DNA of 64,000 nt from Rhizobium sp. BK399 (lineage in GTDB: Bacteria; Pseudomonadota; Alphaproteobacteria; Rhizobiales; Rhizobiaceae). Where the stretch lies: contig NZ_JACIAH010000010.1 in assembly GCF_014194695.1 (NCBI RefSeq), forward strand, positions 84,827 through 148,826, given 5' to 3'. This document shows, one piece after another, positions 25,354-34,932 of this stretch. A model generated the notes under the pieces. It was not told where the DNA came from and did not search any database. It saw nothing but the letters and a program-made list of their open reading frames with translations. A program made the translations under genes and the position numbers. Each line of letters starts with the position of its first letter. The stretch's first letter is position 1.

Positions 25354-26768
25354 TGTTTCGCCAGATTTCGACCTATATGATCGCGAATGCCGTATCCGCA
25401 GCCTTCGGCTTCGTTTCGGTGGTGCTGTTCACGCGTATGCTCAGCCCGCATGAATATGGGATCTATGTCGTCGGAACGGGCGTCGCCGGTGTAATCTCGA
25501 CGCTGCTCTTCGGCTGGATAAAATTCTCGGTACTGCGTTTCGAATCCGAAGGCGGAAGGAAGGATGTCCGCACAACCGCGCTCTATGCCTATGGCGGGCT
25601 CATGCTGGTCAGCCCGCTGGTCGTTGCCGTGACGTGGCTGATCGCCGAGAATTCATCGCCCTATGTCGTGCCCGCCGTGTTCGTCGCGTTCATGGTGGGG
25701 CTTTTCGAATTCGTCCAGGAGATCTTCAGATCACGCCAGCAGACGGGAGCCTACATGTGGTCCGTCATTCTGCGCGCGGTGCTGACCGTCATATTCTCGG
25801 CTGGTCTTGTGATGCTGTTTGGCATGGGAGGGCAGGGCCTGCTCGTCAGCGTCGCCTGCTCCTACCTCGTAACACTCCTCGTCTACGCGCCGGGCGTCTG
25901 GCGTCGGCCTCGCCATCCCTTCGATGTCGATCTGCTGAAGGATATGCTGCGCTTCGGGATTCCGATGACGGCGTCGTCCTTCGTCTTCGTCCTCCACACC
26001 GTCCTCGACCGCATGATCATCGTGACCTACATGGGCGAGACGGCCGCCGGTGTCTATGGCGCTGCTGCCGATCTGGTGCGTCAGATCATCCTGTTTCCAG
26101 GCGTCGCGATCGGATCTGCCACGATCCCTGTGGCGATCCGGCTGTTGACGCAGGACGGCCGCGAGGCCACCAACCGGCATCTGACGGAAACAGCCGAGAT
26201 GCTTCTGGCCGTGCTGATGCCGATGGTCGTCGGGCTGGCGCTGGTGGCGCCAGGGTTCGCCTCCTTGATCCTTGGGCCAGAGTTTCGGGACGCTGCTGCG
26301 ATGCTGATGCCAATCCTGGTCTTTGCCTGGCTGTTCCGATCGATCTCCTATCAGTTCGTTCACGTCAGTTTCCAGCTGGCAAAGAAGCCGGGGCTGATGG
26401 GTGTCCAGGGCTTGATCATCCTGGCGATCAACGTTGCCGCCATGTTTGTCCTTGTCCCGCGGTTCCAATTGGTCGGGGCGGCTTACGCGCTGTTGATTGC
26501 CGAGATAGGCGGCGCGATCGCGGGCTATTTCCTGTCCTATCGGGCTCACCGCTTGCCATTCGAGCTCAGACCGATCCTCAAGGTCAGCCTCGCGACCGCA
26601 ACGATGGCCGTGCCGACCGTCATCGTCGGGCGGCACCCGACCGGTAATGTGGTGCTTGACCTCGCAGCGCCAATCATCACCGGCGTCGTCGTCTATACGC
26701 TTGCCGGCATTGCACTCAATCTCGCCGGCGTCCGCGTCGCATTGACGAAGCGGCTGCGACTTGCCTGA
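25350..26768 (+). CDS. Wzx-type polysaccharide flippase
   Basis: 472 aa with 12-14 predicted membrane helices, beginning MMFRQISTYMIANAVSAAFG. It is a member of the MOP/PST superfamily, seen in FVSVVLFTRMLSPHEYGIYV, the inner FGIPMTASSFVFVLHTVLDRMI and ETAAGVYGAAADLVRQIIL. It flips undecaprenyl-linked repeat units to the periplasmic face. The ATG overlaps the GH10 stop, so the two are co-translated. A second ATG follows immediately, and either may be used. The polymerase and the chain-length protein that complete the Wzx/Wzy route are 3-4 kb upstream on the other strand. Confidence 0.9.
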   Translation: MMFRQISTYMIANAVSAAFGFVSVVLFTRMLSPHEYGIYVVGTGVAGVISTLLFGWIKFSVLRFESEGGRKDVRTTALYAYGGLMLVSPLVVAVTWLIAENSSPYVVPAVFVAFMVGLFEFVQEIFRSRQQTGAYMWSVILRAVLTVIFSAGLVMLFGMGGQGLLVSVACSYLVTLLVYAPGVWRRPRHPFDVDLLKDMLRFGIPMTASSFVFVLHTVLDRMIIVTYMGETAAGVYGAAADLVRQIILFPGVAIGSATIPVAIRLLTQDGREATNRHLTETAEMLLAVLMPMVVGLALVAPGFASLILGPEFRDAAAMLMPILVFAWLFRSISYQFVHVSFQLAKKPGLMGVQGLIILAINVAAMFVLVPRFQLVGAAYALLIAEIGGAIAGYFLSYRAHRLPFELRPILKVSLATATMAVPTVIVGRHPTGNVVLDLAAPIITGVVVYTLAGIALNLAGVRVALTKRLRLA

Positions 26769-26899
26769 GGACGAACACGTTTGCGTGATTGGCGGCAATG
26801 CAAGGGAAGAGGCGCACTCCGTACAGATTCCGCTAATCCTTACCACCTAAGGAAGAAGCCAGGGAAGGACGCACGGCGGGGGCCGGGTTGGGGCATGGG

Positions 26900-28699
26900 A
26901 TGACAACAACGATAGAGAATGGCGCGAATTCGGTCACAGGCGCGTGCTGCGCCTCGCGGCCGGTGGCTTTCGGATCAAGCACGGGCCTGTATGCCGAAGC
27001 GGATCAGGGCACGCGGCCAAGCGGCGTGGCCGTGCTTTTTCTCAATCCCTGGGGGATGGAGGAGATGTGCACGCGCAGGTTCTACCGGATTCTGGCCGAG
27101 CGCCTCTCGGGCATCGGCATGGCCAGCCTTCGGTTCGATTTTTCGGGCACGGTTAATTCGCTCGACGAAACCGCCGGCGAACGCGGTCTCTCGGTCTGGC
27201 AGCAGCAGGTTGCAACGGCCGCGGAAACCCTCCGGGAGCTTTCTGGAGCGCGCAGTCTCGTTTTCCTCGGACAGGGGATCGGTGCGAGCCTCGCCCTTCT
27301 ATCTGCCGATAAGCGGCCGTCGCCGGACGCCCTTGCCCTCCTGGCGCCTGTGCTGAAGGGGCGGGCCTATCTCCGCGAGCTGTCGCTGTATTCCAGGCTC
27401 ATCGACGACGGGCTCGGTATCAAGCCCGAGTTGCGGGACAACGCGGCCGGATCGATTGCCGGGATACGCATGCCGCGGGCCGTTGCTGATGACCTCCGGC
27501 GCCTGGACCTCACGAAGGTGGAGATCGATGCCCCCCCTGATCTGTTCCTTGCCGTTCGCCCCGGTCTCGAAAGTGACGTCACCCTCTGTCATCAGCTGGA
27601 AGCGGCTGGATGCCGGCTGCGTGCGACTGATTTTGCCGGTTATGATGCGTTTGTGTCCAATCCCCTCAATCAGGAAATTCCTGACGCCGTGGCCCGGGAT
27701 CTGATCGATTGGGTCCAGTCTCTTCCCGGCTACCAAAGCGGGCGCCTTTCGGCGAGGACAATGCCGATGCCCGTCGCATCGGTTCGATCAAGGTGCATTC
27801 GCGAAACCGCGGTTCGGTTCGGTCCGGACGAGCGGCTCCATGGCATCCTGTGCGAGCCGACAGATTCGTTCGCCGGTGTAACGGCTGTCATTCTGACGAC
27901 GGCTTATGATCATGCGGCGGGCTGGGGACGGTTCTCGGTCGAGCTTGCGCGCGCGCTCGCAACCGCCGGGGTGGCATCGTTCAGATTTGACAGCGCCGGC
28001 GTCGGGGATAGTCCGCCGGTGCCGGGTCGGCGCAGGCAGGTTCTCTATGACGAGGCGCAGGTGGACGATGTCATAATCGCGCGAGACTTTCTCGAGCAGC
28101 ATGGCCCAGGTGGCAGCACGATCCTGATCGGGCGATGCAGTGGTGCCTACGTCGCGTTTCGTAGCGTCCTTGCCGATCCTCGCTGGGACGCCTGCATCCT
28201 CGTCAACCCGGTTGCGTTCCGGTGGCGGTTCAGAGGGCTTCCAAAGACCCTGAAGTCTTACCTCAAGAATGCGCTCGATCGGGAAAGCCTGCTTCGTCTG
28301 TGGGCGGGCGATCTCGACCTTCGCGCGGTGACCAGGAACATTTCCGTGCGTCTTGTTGACCGAATGGCGAGCCGGCTGTCGTCGGTTTTTGCGCCCGCCA
28401 AGCCACTGACGCAACTGACCCGGCAGGTGCACCGTGATTTCCAGGTTCTTGCCGATCGCAGCATGCCGCTCGCAATCGTCTACACCGAAGGGGACGAGGG
28501 CCAGGATATGTTCAGGGTCAATTTTGGCGATGCGGGCGAAAGATTGTCGGCCTATCCCAACGTGGCACTGCACCTCTTTCCCGATGCCGACCATAATCTG
28601 ACACCGATGCCAGCCCGCGAAAGACTGATCGAGCTGGCCAAGGTTGAGGCGCTCGCGATTAGTGCCGCTTCCCTGAAAAAAAGTATGGCACGAGGCTGA
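26900..28699 (+). CDS. Two-domain alpha/beta hydrolase (exosortase-hydrolase-like tandem)
   Basis: 599 aa from ATG 26900. Two alpha/beta-hydrolase units are fused. Unit 1 (about residues 25-280) has FLNPWGMEEMCTRRFYRILA and FDFSGTVNS, but its nucleophile elbow reads GQGIG, lacking Ser, Asp or Cys. Unit 2 (about 310-590) has VILTTAYDHAAGWGRFSVEL, FDSAGVGDSPP and the elbow GRCSG, with Cys in the nucleophile position, and a later DADHNLTP giving the His. Unit 1 is therefore probably non-catalytic and unit 2 a Cys-dependent hydrolase or acyltransferase. It follows the flippase by 131 bp, so modification of the polysaccharide by acyl groups is a reasonable guess. Confidence 0.82.
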   Translation: MTTTIENGANSVTGACCASRPVAFGSSTGLYAEADQGTRPSGVAVLFLNPWGMEEMCTRRFYRILAERLSGIGMASLRFDFSGTVNSLDETAGERGLSVWQQQVATAAETLRELSGARSLVFLGQGIGASLALLSADKRPSPDALALLAPVLKGRAYLRELSLYSRLIDDGLGIKPELRDNAAGSIAGIRMPRAVADDLRRLDLTKVEIDAPPDLFLAVRPGLESDVTLCHQLEAAGCRLRATDFAGYDAFVSNPLNQEIPDAVARDLIDWVQSLPGYQSGRLSARTMPMPVASVRSRCIRETAVRFGPDERLHGILCEPTDSFAGVTAVILTTAYDHAAGWGRFSVELARALATAGVASFRFDSAGVGDSPPVPGRRRQVLYDEAQVDDVIIARDFLEQHGPGGSTILIGRCSGAYVAFRSVLADPRWDACILVNPVAFRWRFRGLPKTLKSYLKNALDRESLLRLWAGDLDLRAVTRNISVRLVDRMASRLSSVFAPAKPLTQLTRQVHRDFQVLADRSMPLAIVYTEGDEGQDMFRVNFGDAGERLSAYPNVALHLFPDADHNLTPMPARERLIELAKVEALAISAASLKKSMARG

Positions 28700-28758
28700 A
28701 GGCCTTGGGTATCGATTGATGAGCCGCGCAAGACATCCTGTCCGCGGGAAGCGTTACC

Positions 28759-29889
28759 TCAGGTTTCAAATATCAGCAGGAAATAGGCCACGAAAAGGAC
28801 AAGGTGCACGGCCCCCTGCATCAGATGCGTGCGCCCGCTTGCGAAGGTGATGATGCTGAGTGCGAGCGTCAGGATGAGCATGACGGAATCCGTACGGTCC
28901 AGACCAAGCACGACAGGGTGCCCGGTGACGTGGCTGATCACCAGCATTGCCGGGACGGTCAATCCTATCGTCGAGAGCACGGACCCCAGGAAAATGTTGA
29001 CGGATCGCTGCAGGTGATTGGCGACCGATGCCCTGACCGCGCTGATTGCCTCGGGTGTAGCGACGAGGATTGCCATGATCACCCCGCCCAATGCTGCGGG
29101 GGCATGCAGCGTCTCGATGAAGTAATCGATCGGCGCGGCAAGTTCCTCGACTAGGAAGACGACGAGTGCCATGTAGGCCACCAGCAGGATGACGGGAAGA
29201 AGCAGGCCTCGTTCTTCCGTTTCGACGCGCTCGGGGCGGGCTTCGCCGGTATCGTCGACAAAGAATTCTCTATGGCGTCCGGTCTGCAAGCTCAAAAACA
29301 CGCTGTAGAGACCGACCGAAATAAAGGCGAGGACTGTCTGCTGGACGAAGGAGTAGGGCGGTCCGCTCGCCGAATGGGTGAAATTCGGCATGATCATGCT
29401 GAGCGTGGCCAGTGGCACGATGACACCGAGATAGGCATTGGCGCCCTGGAGGTTGTGATGCTGGTCATGGCGCCGCCAGCCGCCAACCAGCAGTGACAGT
29501 CCGACCATGCCGTTGAGGATGATCATCACGACGGCAAAAAGCGTGTCGCGCACCAGGGTCGGGTTGTTTTCGCCATGTTGCATCACCGCCGTGATCGCCA
29601 TGACTTCGATGGATGTGATCGCAAGCGTCAGGATGAGCGTCCCGTAGGGCTCACCCAGGCGTTCTGCGAGATCGTCGGCATGGCGAACGACCGACAATGC
29701 GCAGCCGAGGACGACTGAAAACAGCCATGCAAAAATGATGAACAGCCAGACGGGATTGGAAAGCAGAGCGAAGATCGATTGACCTGAAATCAGGAACACG
29801 ACGCTCGTCAGAAGACCGAACGCAAGGAGCCGTTCACGGCGTATCGACGCCAGCCCTCTGCGTTGCTGCATGGCTGCTTCCCGATTCAT
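28759..29889 (-). CDS. chaA: ChaA-type calcium/proton antiporter
   Basis: 376 aa from ATG 29889; an internal ATG at 29871 with GGGAAG upstream is an alternative. Eleven hydrophobic segments. The two inverted CaCA repeats carry the ion-binding acid motifs GEPYGTLILTLAITSIEVMA and ILVATPEAISAVRASVANHL. It exchanges Ca2+, Na+ or K+ for H+ across the inner membrane under alkaline or salt stress. It is transcribed convergently with the two-domain hydrolase gene and is not part of the polysaccharide operon. Confidence 0.88.
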   Translation of the reverse strand: MNREAAMQQRRGLASIRRERLLAFGLLTSVVFLISGQSIFALLSNPVWLFIIFAWLFSVVLGCALSVVRHADDLAERLGEPYGTLILTLAITSIEVMAITAVMQHGENNPTLVRDTLFAVVMIILNGMVGLSLLVGGWRRHDQHHNLQGANAYLGVIVPLATLSMIMPNFTHSASGPPYSFVQQTVLAFISVGLYSVFLSLQTGRHREFFVDDTGEARPERVETEERGLLLPVILLVAYMALVVFLVEELAAPIDYFIETLHAPAALGGVIMAILVATPEAISAVRASVANHLQRSVNIFLGSVLSTIGLTVPAMLVISHVTGHPVVLGLDRTDSVMLILTLALSIITFASGRTHLMQGAVHLVLFVAYFLLIFET

Positions 29890-30121
29890 CCTTCCGCCCT
29901 CGTTATGCCGGCAAGTATACGCCACAAGCCGACGGCTCCGTCCACTCCCATCGTTAGTGGAAATGGCGTAGCCGTGACCTTAAAGCCATGCGATCTCTCG
30001 ACCGTCATCGTGGCTCGCGAGCGATTTTGCCAACGGGGAGGCTCAGTCGCTATCCCGTCTGGACAAATTTTTGCACTGCACTATGATCCGCGGACCAGCT
30101 GCAAACGCTTCGAGGTCCGGA

Positions 30122-30853
30122 ATGGATGCCGCCAATGCGCTTGATGCCAGGACACCCGATATTTCCGACGACCATTTACAGACGCTCTTCGCGGCGATGG
30201 AACGCGACGGTTTTTGCTGCATTCCAGATTTCGTGGACGCAGCAAGCCTCTCGACCATGCAGGCTTTTGTGGCTTCGTCGGTAACCGGGTCAAAGCACGA
30301 ATATGTCGCATTTCAAGGAAGCGAAGCAGTCAGGGGATCGGGACTGGATGAACTGGCACAGTCAGGCCGGTTTCAGTCGATCTTCAGGCGTCTTTACGAG
30401 GCGAGCCGAAGAAGGCCGGCCCCTCCGGTCGAATTCCATCAGGTGTTGCGGTGCCTCACGGGAAAAGGCATGACCGAGCACTCCCTCAATTTCCACTATG
30501 ATTCCTATCTGATAACGGCGTTGATCCCGATCGTAATACCGACGGCAGGCAGGCCCGGCGATCTTTACATGGTCCCGAACAGGCGGCCCGTTCGCGCCAG
30601 CTATGTCGGCAACCTCCTCGACAAGATCCTGGTGGACAAGGTCCGCCAGAAGTCCCTGAGAGACCGTGCCGAGAAGGATCCGACGTCCTTCACGCGGATA
30701 AAGATGGTCCCCGGATCCCTTTATTTCTTCTGGGGCTATCGCAGCATCCATGCGAACGAGCCTTGCGATCCCGGAACAGTCAGGGCAACCGCGCTCTACC
30801 ATTATTTCGATCCACATGCCGAAAGCGCGTTGAAGGCACGGCTCAGACATTGA
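30122..30853 (+). CDS. 2-oxoglutarate/Fe(II) oxygenase-like protein
   Basis: 243 aa from ATG 30122 (GAGG six bases upstream); in-frame ATGs at 30071 and 30083 exist. The beginning DDHLQTLFAAMERDGFCCIP resembles PhyH/2OG oxygenases. The metal triad is visible as H-x-D in LNFHYDSYLITALIPI and the distal His in YRSIHANEPC, followed by RATALYHYF with an Arg suited to bind 2-oxoglutarate. The substrate is unknown. It lies between two polysaccharide blocks, so a tailoring role is possible but unproven. Confidence 0.68.
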   Translation: MDAANALDARTPDISDDHLQTLFAAMERDGFCCIPDFVDAASLSTMQAFVASSVTGSKHEYVAFQGSEAVRGSGLDELAQSGRFQSIFRRLYEASRRRPAPPVEFHQVLRCLTGKGMTEHSLNFHYDSYLITALIPIVIPTAGRPGDLYMVPNRRPVRASYVGNLLDKILVDKVRQKSLRDRAEKDPTSFTRIKMVPGSLYFFWGYRSIHANEPCDPGTVRATALYHYFDPHAESALKARLRH

Positions 30854-31131
30854 CCGCAATGATCAGCGCGTGGCGACCGCCGACAGTGACAGCGCTGTCA
30901 CCGTACCCCGAGAGCTTGCGAGCCACGCCCCACGACGGTTCGACCAACACCGGCGGTGACCGGCGAGCGTTGTTTTTCGCTTCCGCCAGGGGCCGCATTG
31001 TGACGTCAAAATCGCTTGCCGGCGATCTTATGAGCTTGTTGCGCTCGGCTGGCCTCCTATGTGCTTGATGAGAAGAGACATGTAGAGGTCACCGGGTTGC
31101 GCGGGCGGCCCTGGCCGAAACGGGAGGAACC

Positions 31132-31578
31132 ATGCAGGAGCAGACAGTCGTTCACCGTGAGGCCCACATCCCGGCGCCGCCATCTGCCGTTTTTGCCTTG
31201 CTGACCGATCCTGAAAAGATCCTGCGATGGATGGGAACTGAGGCCGAGGTCGAACCACAACCGGGCGGGCTTTACCTCGTCAACGTCACCGGCTCTCGTT
31301 TCGCCAGGGGATCGTTTCGGGAGGTGATACCTGTACACCGGCTTGCCTACAGTTTCGGCTGGGATGGAAGCGAGATCGTGCCACCCGGCTCAAGTCTGGT
31401 GGAGATCGATCTGATCGAAAAGCCGGACGGGACGCTATTGAAGTTGACCCATTCAGGGCTGCCCAACGCAGAGCAATGCGCCGGCCATTCGGAAGGCTGG
31501 GAGCACTATCTGGGACGGCTTGCAGAATGTGCAGCTGGGCGCACACTGGGTCCGGATCCCTGGAGAGGCCGGGTTTGA
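31132..31578 (+). CDS. SRPBCC (AHSA1-type) protein
   Basis: 148 aa; GGGAGGAACC precedes the ATG. START/Bet v1-like fold of the AHSA1 group: VHREAHIPAPPSAVFALLTD, KILRWMG, PGGLYLV, GSFREVIPVHRLAYSFGW and the C-terminal helix with GHSEGWEHYLGRLAE. Members bind hydrophobic ligands or, when paired with ArsR regulators, control small operons. No ArsR gene is adjacent. It precedes the cyclase gene by 84 bp on the same strand. Confidence 0.88.
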   Translation: MQEQTVVHREAHIPAPPSAVFALLTDPEKILRWMGTEAEVEPQPGGLYLVNVTGSRFARGSFREVIPVHRLAYSFGWDGSEIVPPGSSLVEIDLIEKPDGTLLKLTHSGLPNAEQCAGHSEGWEHYLGRLAECAAGRTLGPDPWRGRV

Positions 31579-31662
31579 TGGCTGCAAACAGGAGGGCCGT
31601 CTACGCTAAATGTGGACCTTACCTCGGAGCGAACGATGGTCTCGCCATGACGGCATGAAGAT

Positions 31663-32715
31663 ATGGAGCTTTCACCCTCCCTCACATGGCTTCTCGATGA
31701 GGCTGGCTCTGCGCCAAGTCCCGAGTGGTTCCTCGCGGAACTGGGTCGCAGGCTTCTTCTCGATGGCATGCCGATTGCGGGTGGCGCACTGACCCTTGCC
31801 GCGCCACACCCGATCATCACGCGTCGCACCTGGCTCTGGCGTGCCGAAACGGGAGAGGTCATCGAGGCTCTCAGCTTTTCCAACACCTTGTTGAGGGAGG
31901 CCGACGGTCAGTGGCTTTTGGGACTGGGACCAGTTGAGGAAAGCATTGTCGGCAAACCTCCAGGCAACGCTACCCTTGGATGGGCGGGAGCCCGGCCGTT
32001 TGCCGACAGCGAGGGCCTCTGCCTGAAGGACGTGGCCCGGTTCGCCGCACCGTCCGTCGCTGCGTTGTCAGCGAGGGCAGGGCTGACGGCCCTTCTCGAA
32101 GCTTATCTTGGCCGCAGAAGTGCCGCGCGCGTACAGGCCGGAGCGATGACCCGTGGCGTCGGCGAAACGATACAGGCTGCCTTGCTGTGTGCGGATCTGC
32201 GCGACTTCACCGCTCTTTCCGAGGCAACAGAGCCTGCCGTGATGATCGCGATGCTCGACGCCTGGTTCGACCGGATTGCCGGTGCGGTGCATGCGTTTGG
32301 CGGCGAGGTGCTGAAATTCATGGGCGATGGTGTGCTCGCAATCTTTCCCGTTACCAGCACGCCGCGATCCGCGTGCGAAGCGGCACTGCGCGCTGTCTCC
32401 TCGGCCCGCGCCGGCATGGCTCACCTCGATTCCTTGCGTCAGGATAAGGGGGCACCAGCGCTTCCATTCGGAATTGCCGTGCATTTCGGGGAGATCCTTT
32501 GGGGCAACGTCGGCGCTGCGGATAGGCTCGATTTTACGGCGATCGGGCCAGCAGTGAACCTTGTCAGTCGACTTGAAGGACTATGCAAACCCTTGGGACA
32601 CAGTGTCCTGGTTTCAGGAGCTGTGGCCGCCGAGGTGGTGATGCCCCTCGTCGCTGCCGGAGAGCACCAGCTACGGGGGATAGCCAAGCCCTGTGCGGTC
32701 TTCACGCTGGTCTAG
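31663..32715 (+). CDS. Class III adenylate/guanylate cyclase
   Basis: 350 aa. The N-terminal ~165 residues form an unknown soluble sensor region found in rhizobial cyclases. The catalytic domain (~170-345) has CADLRDFTALSEATEPA with the first metal Asp, FGGEVLKFMGDGVLAIFPV with the second, FGIAVHFGEILWGNVGAADR and LDFTAIGPAVNLVSRLEGL. It makes cAMP (or cGMP) from the triphosphate. Rhizobia carry many such cyclases with different N-terminal sensors. No operon partner beyond the SRPBCC gene is evident. Confidence 0.9.
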   Translation: MELSPSLTWLLDEAGSAPSPEWFLAELGRRLLLDGMPIAGGALTLAAPHPIITRRTWLWRAETGEVIEALSFSNTLLREADGQWLLGLGPVEESIVGKPPGNATLGWAGARPFADSEGLCLKDVARFAAPSVAALSARAGLTALLEAYLGRRSAARVQAGAMTRGVGETIQAALLCADLRDFTALSEATEPAVMIAMLDAWFDRIAGAVHAFGGEVLKFMGDGVLAIFPVTSTPRSACEAALRAVSSARAGMAHLDSLRQDKGAPALPFGIAVHFGEILWGNVGAADRLDFTAIGPAVNLVSRLEGLCKPLGHSVLVSGAVAAEVVMPLVAAGEHQLRGIAKPCAVFTLV

Positions 32716-32799
32716 GAATGAAGGGTCGGTGCGGGGCAAGGCACGACCGCGCCACGGGCTCAAGCGCAGAGCGGCCTTGGTCCTTCGCACGACCGGAAA

Positions 32800-33237
32800 T
32801 CAGAACCAGACGTCGGCGACGGTACGGGCGTCCGGTGGGAGATCCTCGAAGCTGTGGAGCCCGTCGAACCTTTGCAGCCGGATTCCGGCAACATCATCGG
32901 GCTCGGCCAGGCGAAGGTTGACAGCGATCCTGGTGCGTCCATCGCCACCAGGCTGCAGCGCGCGCCAGCTCACGAGATTTCCGCAGCGACTGCAGAAGTT
33001 GAATGAGAGCGAGCGTGAACCGCAGGTATAGGCCGTCAGCGCTCCGGAAGTGTCTGCGACTGTAATTCCCTCACCGTCATAGTCGTATGCCCAAAGCACG
33101 CCATAGCGACGGCAGAGCGTGCAGTTGCAAATCGTGGCGTCAGGAATTGCACCACGGAATTCCCAGTGGACCGCTCCGCAGTGACACGACCCGCGGATAG
33201 TCGGGCCCGATGCGATGTTATCGGTGGGCGTTGCCAT
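32800..33237 (-). CDS. GFA/CENP-V-family zinc protein
   Basis: 145 aa. Zinc ligands are visible: GSCHCGAVHWEF, CNCTLCRRYGVL and FNFCSRCGNLVSW. This is the glutathione-dependent formaldehyde-activating (Gfa) fold; most family members have no proven activity. It is a single gene, convergent with the cyclase. Confidence 0.9.
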   Translation of the reverse strand: MATPTDNIASGPTIRGSCHCGAVHWEFRGAIPDATICNCTLCRRYGVLWAYDYDGEGITVADTSGALTAYTCGSRSLSFNFCSRCGNLVSWRALQPGGDGRTRIAVNLRLAEPDDVAGIRLQRFDGLHSFEDLPPDARTVADVWF

Positions 33238-33349
33238 AGACGTTCTCCCGAGGGCTTGCCTCGAGATCTAACGCAGGTCGTTCAAAAAAATAGGGGCGCA
33301 AGCCTCGCTTGCACGTCGTCGGCTGCCTGTCGCTACGGCATCAACGCCT

Positions 33350-33940
33350 TCACTTGACGGCAGCGTCACCAGTTCCCCGGCCGAGAAGCGTGCCGACAAC
33401 AAGAACGATGTCCTGCCAGAACCCGGCCTTCCTGATATAGCGGGCGTCGGCCTGCGCGAGTGCCTCTGGCGTCGACATGTCTATCCCTTGGAGCTGGGCG
33501 AGGCCGGTTATGCCGGGGCGCACGGAAAAGACGCGGTATTTGCGGCGCGCAGCAATGACCTCACCTTGGGTCGGCAGGCAAGGCCTCGGACCGACGAGGC
33601 TCATTTCGCCCTTGAGCACATTGATGAGCTGCGGCAATTCGTCAAGCTTGTAGGCCCTCAACCTTCTGCCGAGCGGCGTGATCCACGAAACCGGCGCGTC
33701 GTGGGAGCCGACATTAGGCGTCCCCGCCGCCATGGTCCGGAACTTGATGCATATAAATGGCATCTCATAGCGCCCCACGCGCTCCTGGCGAAAAAGCGCC
33801 CCGCCCGGAGATGATCGGCGCACAAGGATTACAAGAACCAGGAAGACCGGTGACAGGAGGATCAGTCCGAACGATGCCGCGCAAATATCGAACAGCCGCT
33901 TCAAGAGTCGATTAAAGCCGTGGAGCATGAAAAATTGCAT
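33350..33940 (-). CDS. Initiating sugar transferase (undecaprenyl-phosphate sugar-1-P transferase)
   Basis: 196 aa from ATG 33940; ATG 33928 is also possible. A short PglC/ExoY-like monotopic enzyme: LLKRLFDICAASFGLILLSP (re-entrant membrane helix), ALFRQERVGRYEMPFICIKF, KFRTM, the catalytic region KLDELPQLINVLKGEMSLVG, PRPCLPTQ and RPGITGLAQLQG. It moves a sugar-phosphate onto undecaprenyl phosphate, the first step of polysaccharide assembly. It is the last gene of the minus-strand block 39268-33350 and could serve both blocks. Confidence 0.92.
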   Translation of the reverse strand: MQFFMLHGFNRLLKRLFDICAASFGLILLSPVFLVLVILVRRSSPGGALFRQERVGRYEMPFICIKFRTMAAGTPNVGSHDAPVSWITPLGRRLRAYKLDELPQLINVLKGEMSLVGPRPCLPTQGEVIAARRKYRVFSVRPGITGLAQLQGIDMSTPEALAQADARYIRKAGFWQDIVLVVGTLLGRGTGDAAVK

Positions 33941-33968
33941 TCCCGTCAAAGTTGCTGACCCGAAACGC

Positions 33969-34880
33969 TTAGAAACAGCGCTTCAGCGCTTGCCCCATAT
34001 CAAAAGGGGGCGTCCAATCCAAGAGCGTGCGCGTCGGCGTAATGTCAACTTCCAGCCAGTCGGTCAGGCGCGACAAGAGTTCCGTCTTGCCGGCAATCGC
34101 TGCCAGGCTCCGCAAGGCGAGCGTAGGACAAGGCAGCAGGCGTGCCGGGCATCCCGTTGCGGCAGCAAGGCGCCTGACAAGTTCCGGCGTCGAGACTGCC
34201 TCGTCGTCACCAGCCAGCAGGGTCTGGCCTGCGGCGGCCGGATGCAGCGCCGCCGTCAGGATGAGGTCGGACAGGTTTTCCACATAGACCATCGATCGGC
34301 GATTGCGGATCGACCCAAGGGGCAGGGGTATCCCGCTTTTGACGAGCTTGGTCAGGGCGCGAAAACTGCCACCAACGTCGCGGCCATAGACCAAAGGCGC
34401 ACGGATGATGACGATCTCCATGCCCGAGGAACCGGACAGCTCGATCAGGCTTCTTTCGGCCTCGAGCTTGGAGACCGCGTAGCCGCTCACCGGGTTCGGT
34501 ACGTCATCCTGCCTGAAGGGATGGCCTTCAGCGGTTCGTTCGCCGTGGACCTTGATCGTGCTCAGAAAGACGAAGCGCCTGACGCCGGACGCGGCAGCCT
34601 GTCGGGCAAAATTGACGGTTCCCTCGACATTGACGGTCCGAAGGAGCGCGCGATCCTCCCCGGATCCGGCCACGACATTCTGGTTGGTGGAGGCAAGATG
34701 AATGACGATCTCGATGCCTGAGAGCGCTGCGCTCCAGTCGGTGGCGCCGTTGATATCGCCGACGGGGCTGTACCCATGCCGATTGGAACGGCTTGCCGCC
34801 CTGAAGGCAGTGCCGCGCGTGCACAATTCCTGTTGCAGATCCTGACCGACGAAACCGGTCGCACCGGTGACGAGCAGCAT
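33969..34880 (-). CDS. NAD-dependent sugar epimerase/dehydratase
   Basis: 303 aa from ATG 34880 (AGGAG seven bases upstream); the frame is open further but reads into the previous gene. Short-chain extended family: MLLVTGATGFVGQDLQQEL (Rossmann GxxGxxG), VNVEGTVNFARQA, FLSTIKVHGE (catalytic Ser/Thr region), YAVSKLEAERSL (YxxxK) and RAPLVYGRD. It resembles WbpV/UDP-glucose 4-epimerase-like reductases acting on 4-keto sugars. It lies 52 bp after the CapD-type gene, which makes such a 4-keto intermediate. The pair probably produces the sugar handed to the transferase that follows. Confidence 0.88.
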   Translation of the reverse strand: MLLVTGATGFVGQDLQQELCTRGTAFRAASRSNRHGYSPVGDINGATDWSAALSGIEIVIHLASTNQNVVAGSGEDRALLRTVNVEGTVNFARQAAASGVRRFVFLSTIKVHGERTAEGHPFRQDDVPNPVSGYAVSKLEAERSLIELSGSSGMEIVIIRAPLVYGRDVGGSFRALTKLVKSGIPLPLGSIRNRRSMVYVENLSDLILTAALHPAAAGQTLLAGDDEAVSTPELVRRLAAATGCPARLLPCPTLALRSLAAIAGKTELLSRLTDWLEVDITPTRTLLDWTPPFDMGQALKRCF

Positions 34881-34932
34881 CGTCAGCTCCTGGCCGGGGG
34901 TCGGGTGGCGCCGAGATCGGCGCAGGATAGCG

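Noticed and set aside
25731..26846. 371-codon minus-strand ORF
   Set aside because: Antisense to the Wzx flippase; the plus-strand frame has clear membrane helices and family motifs.
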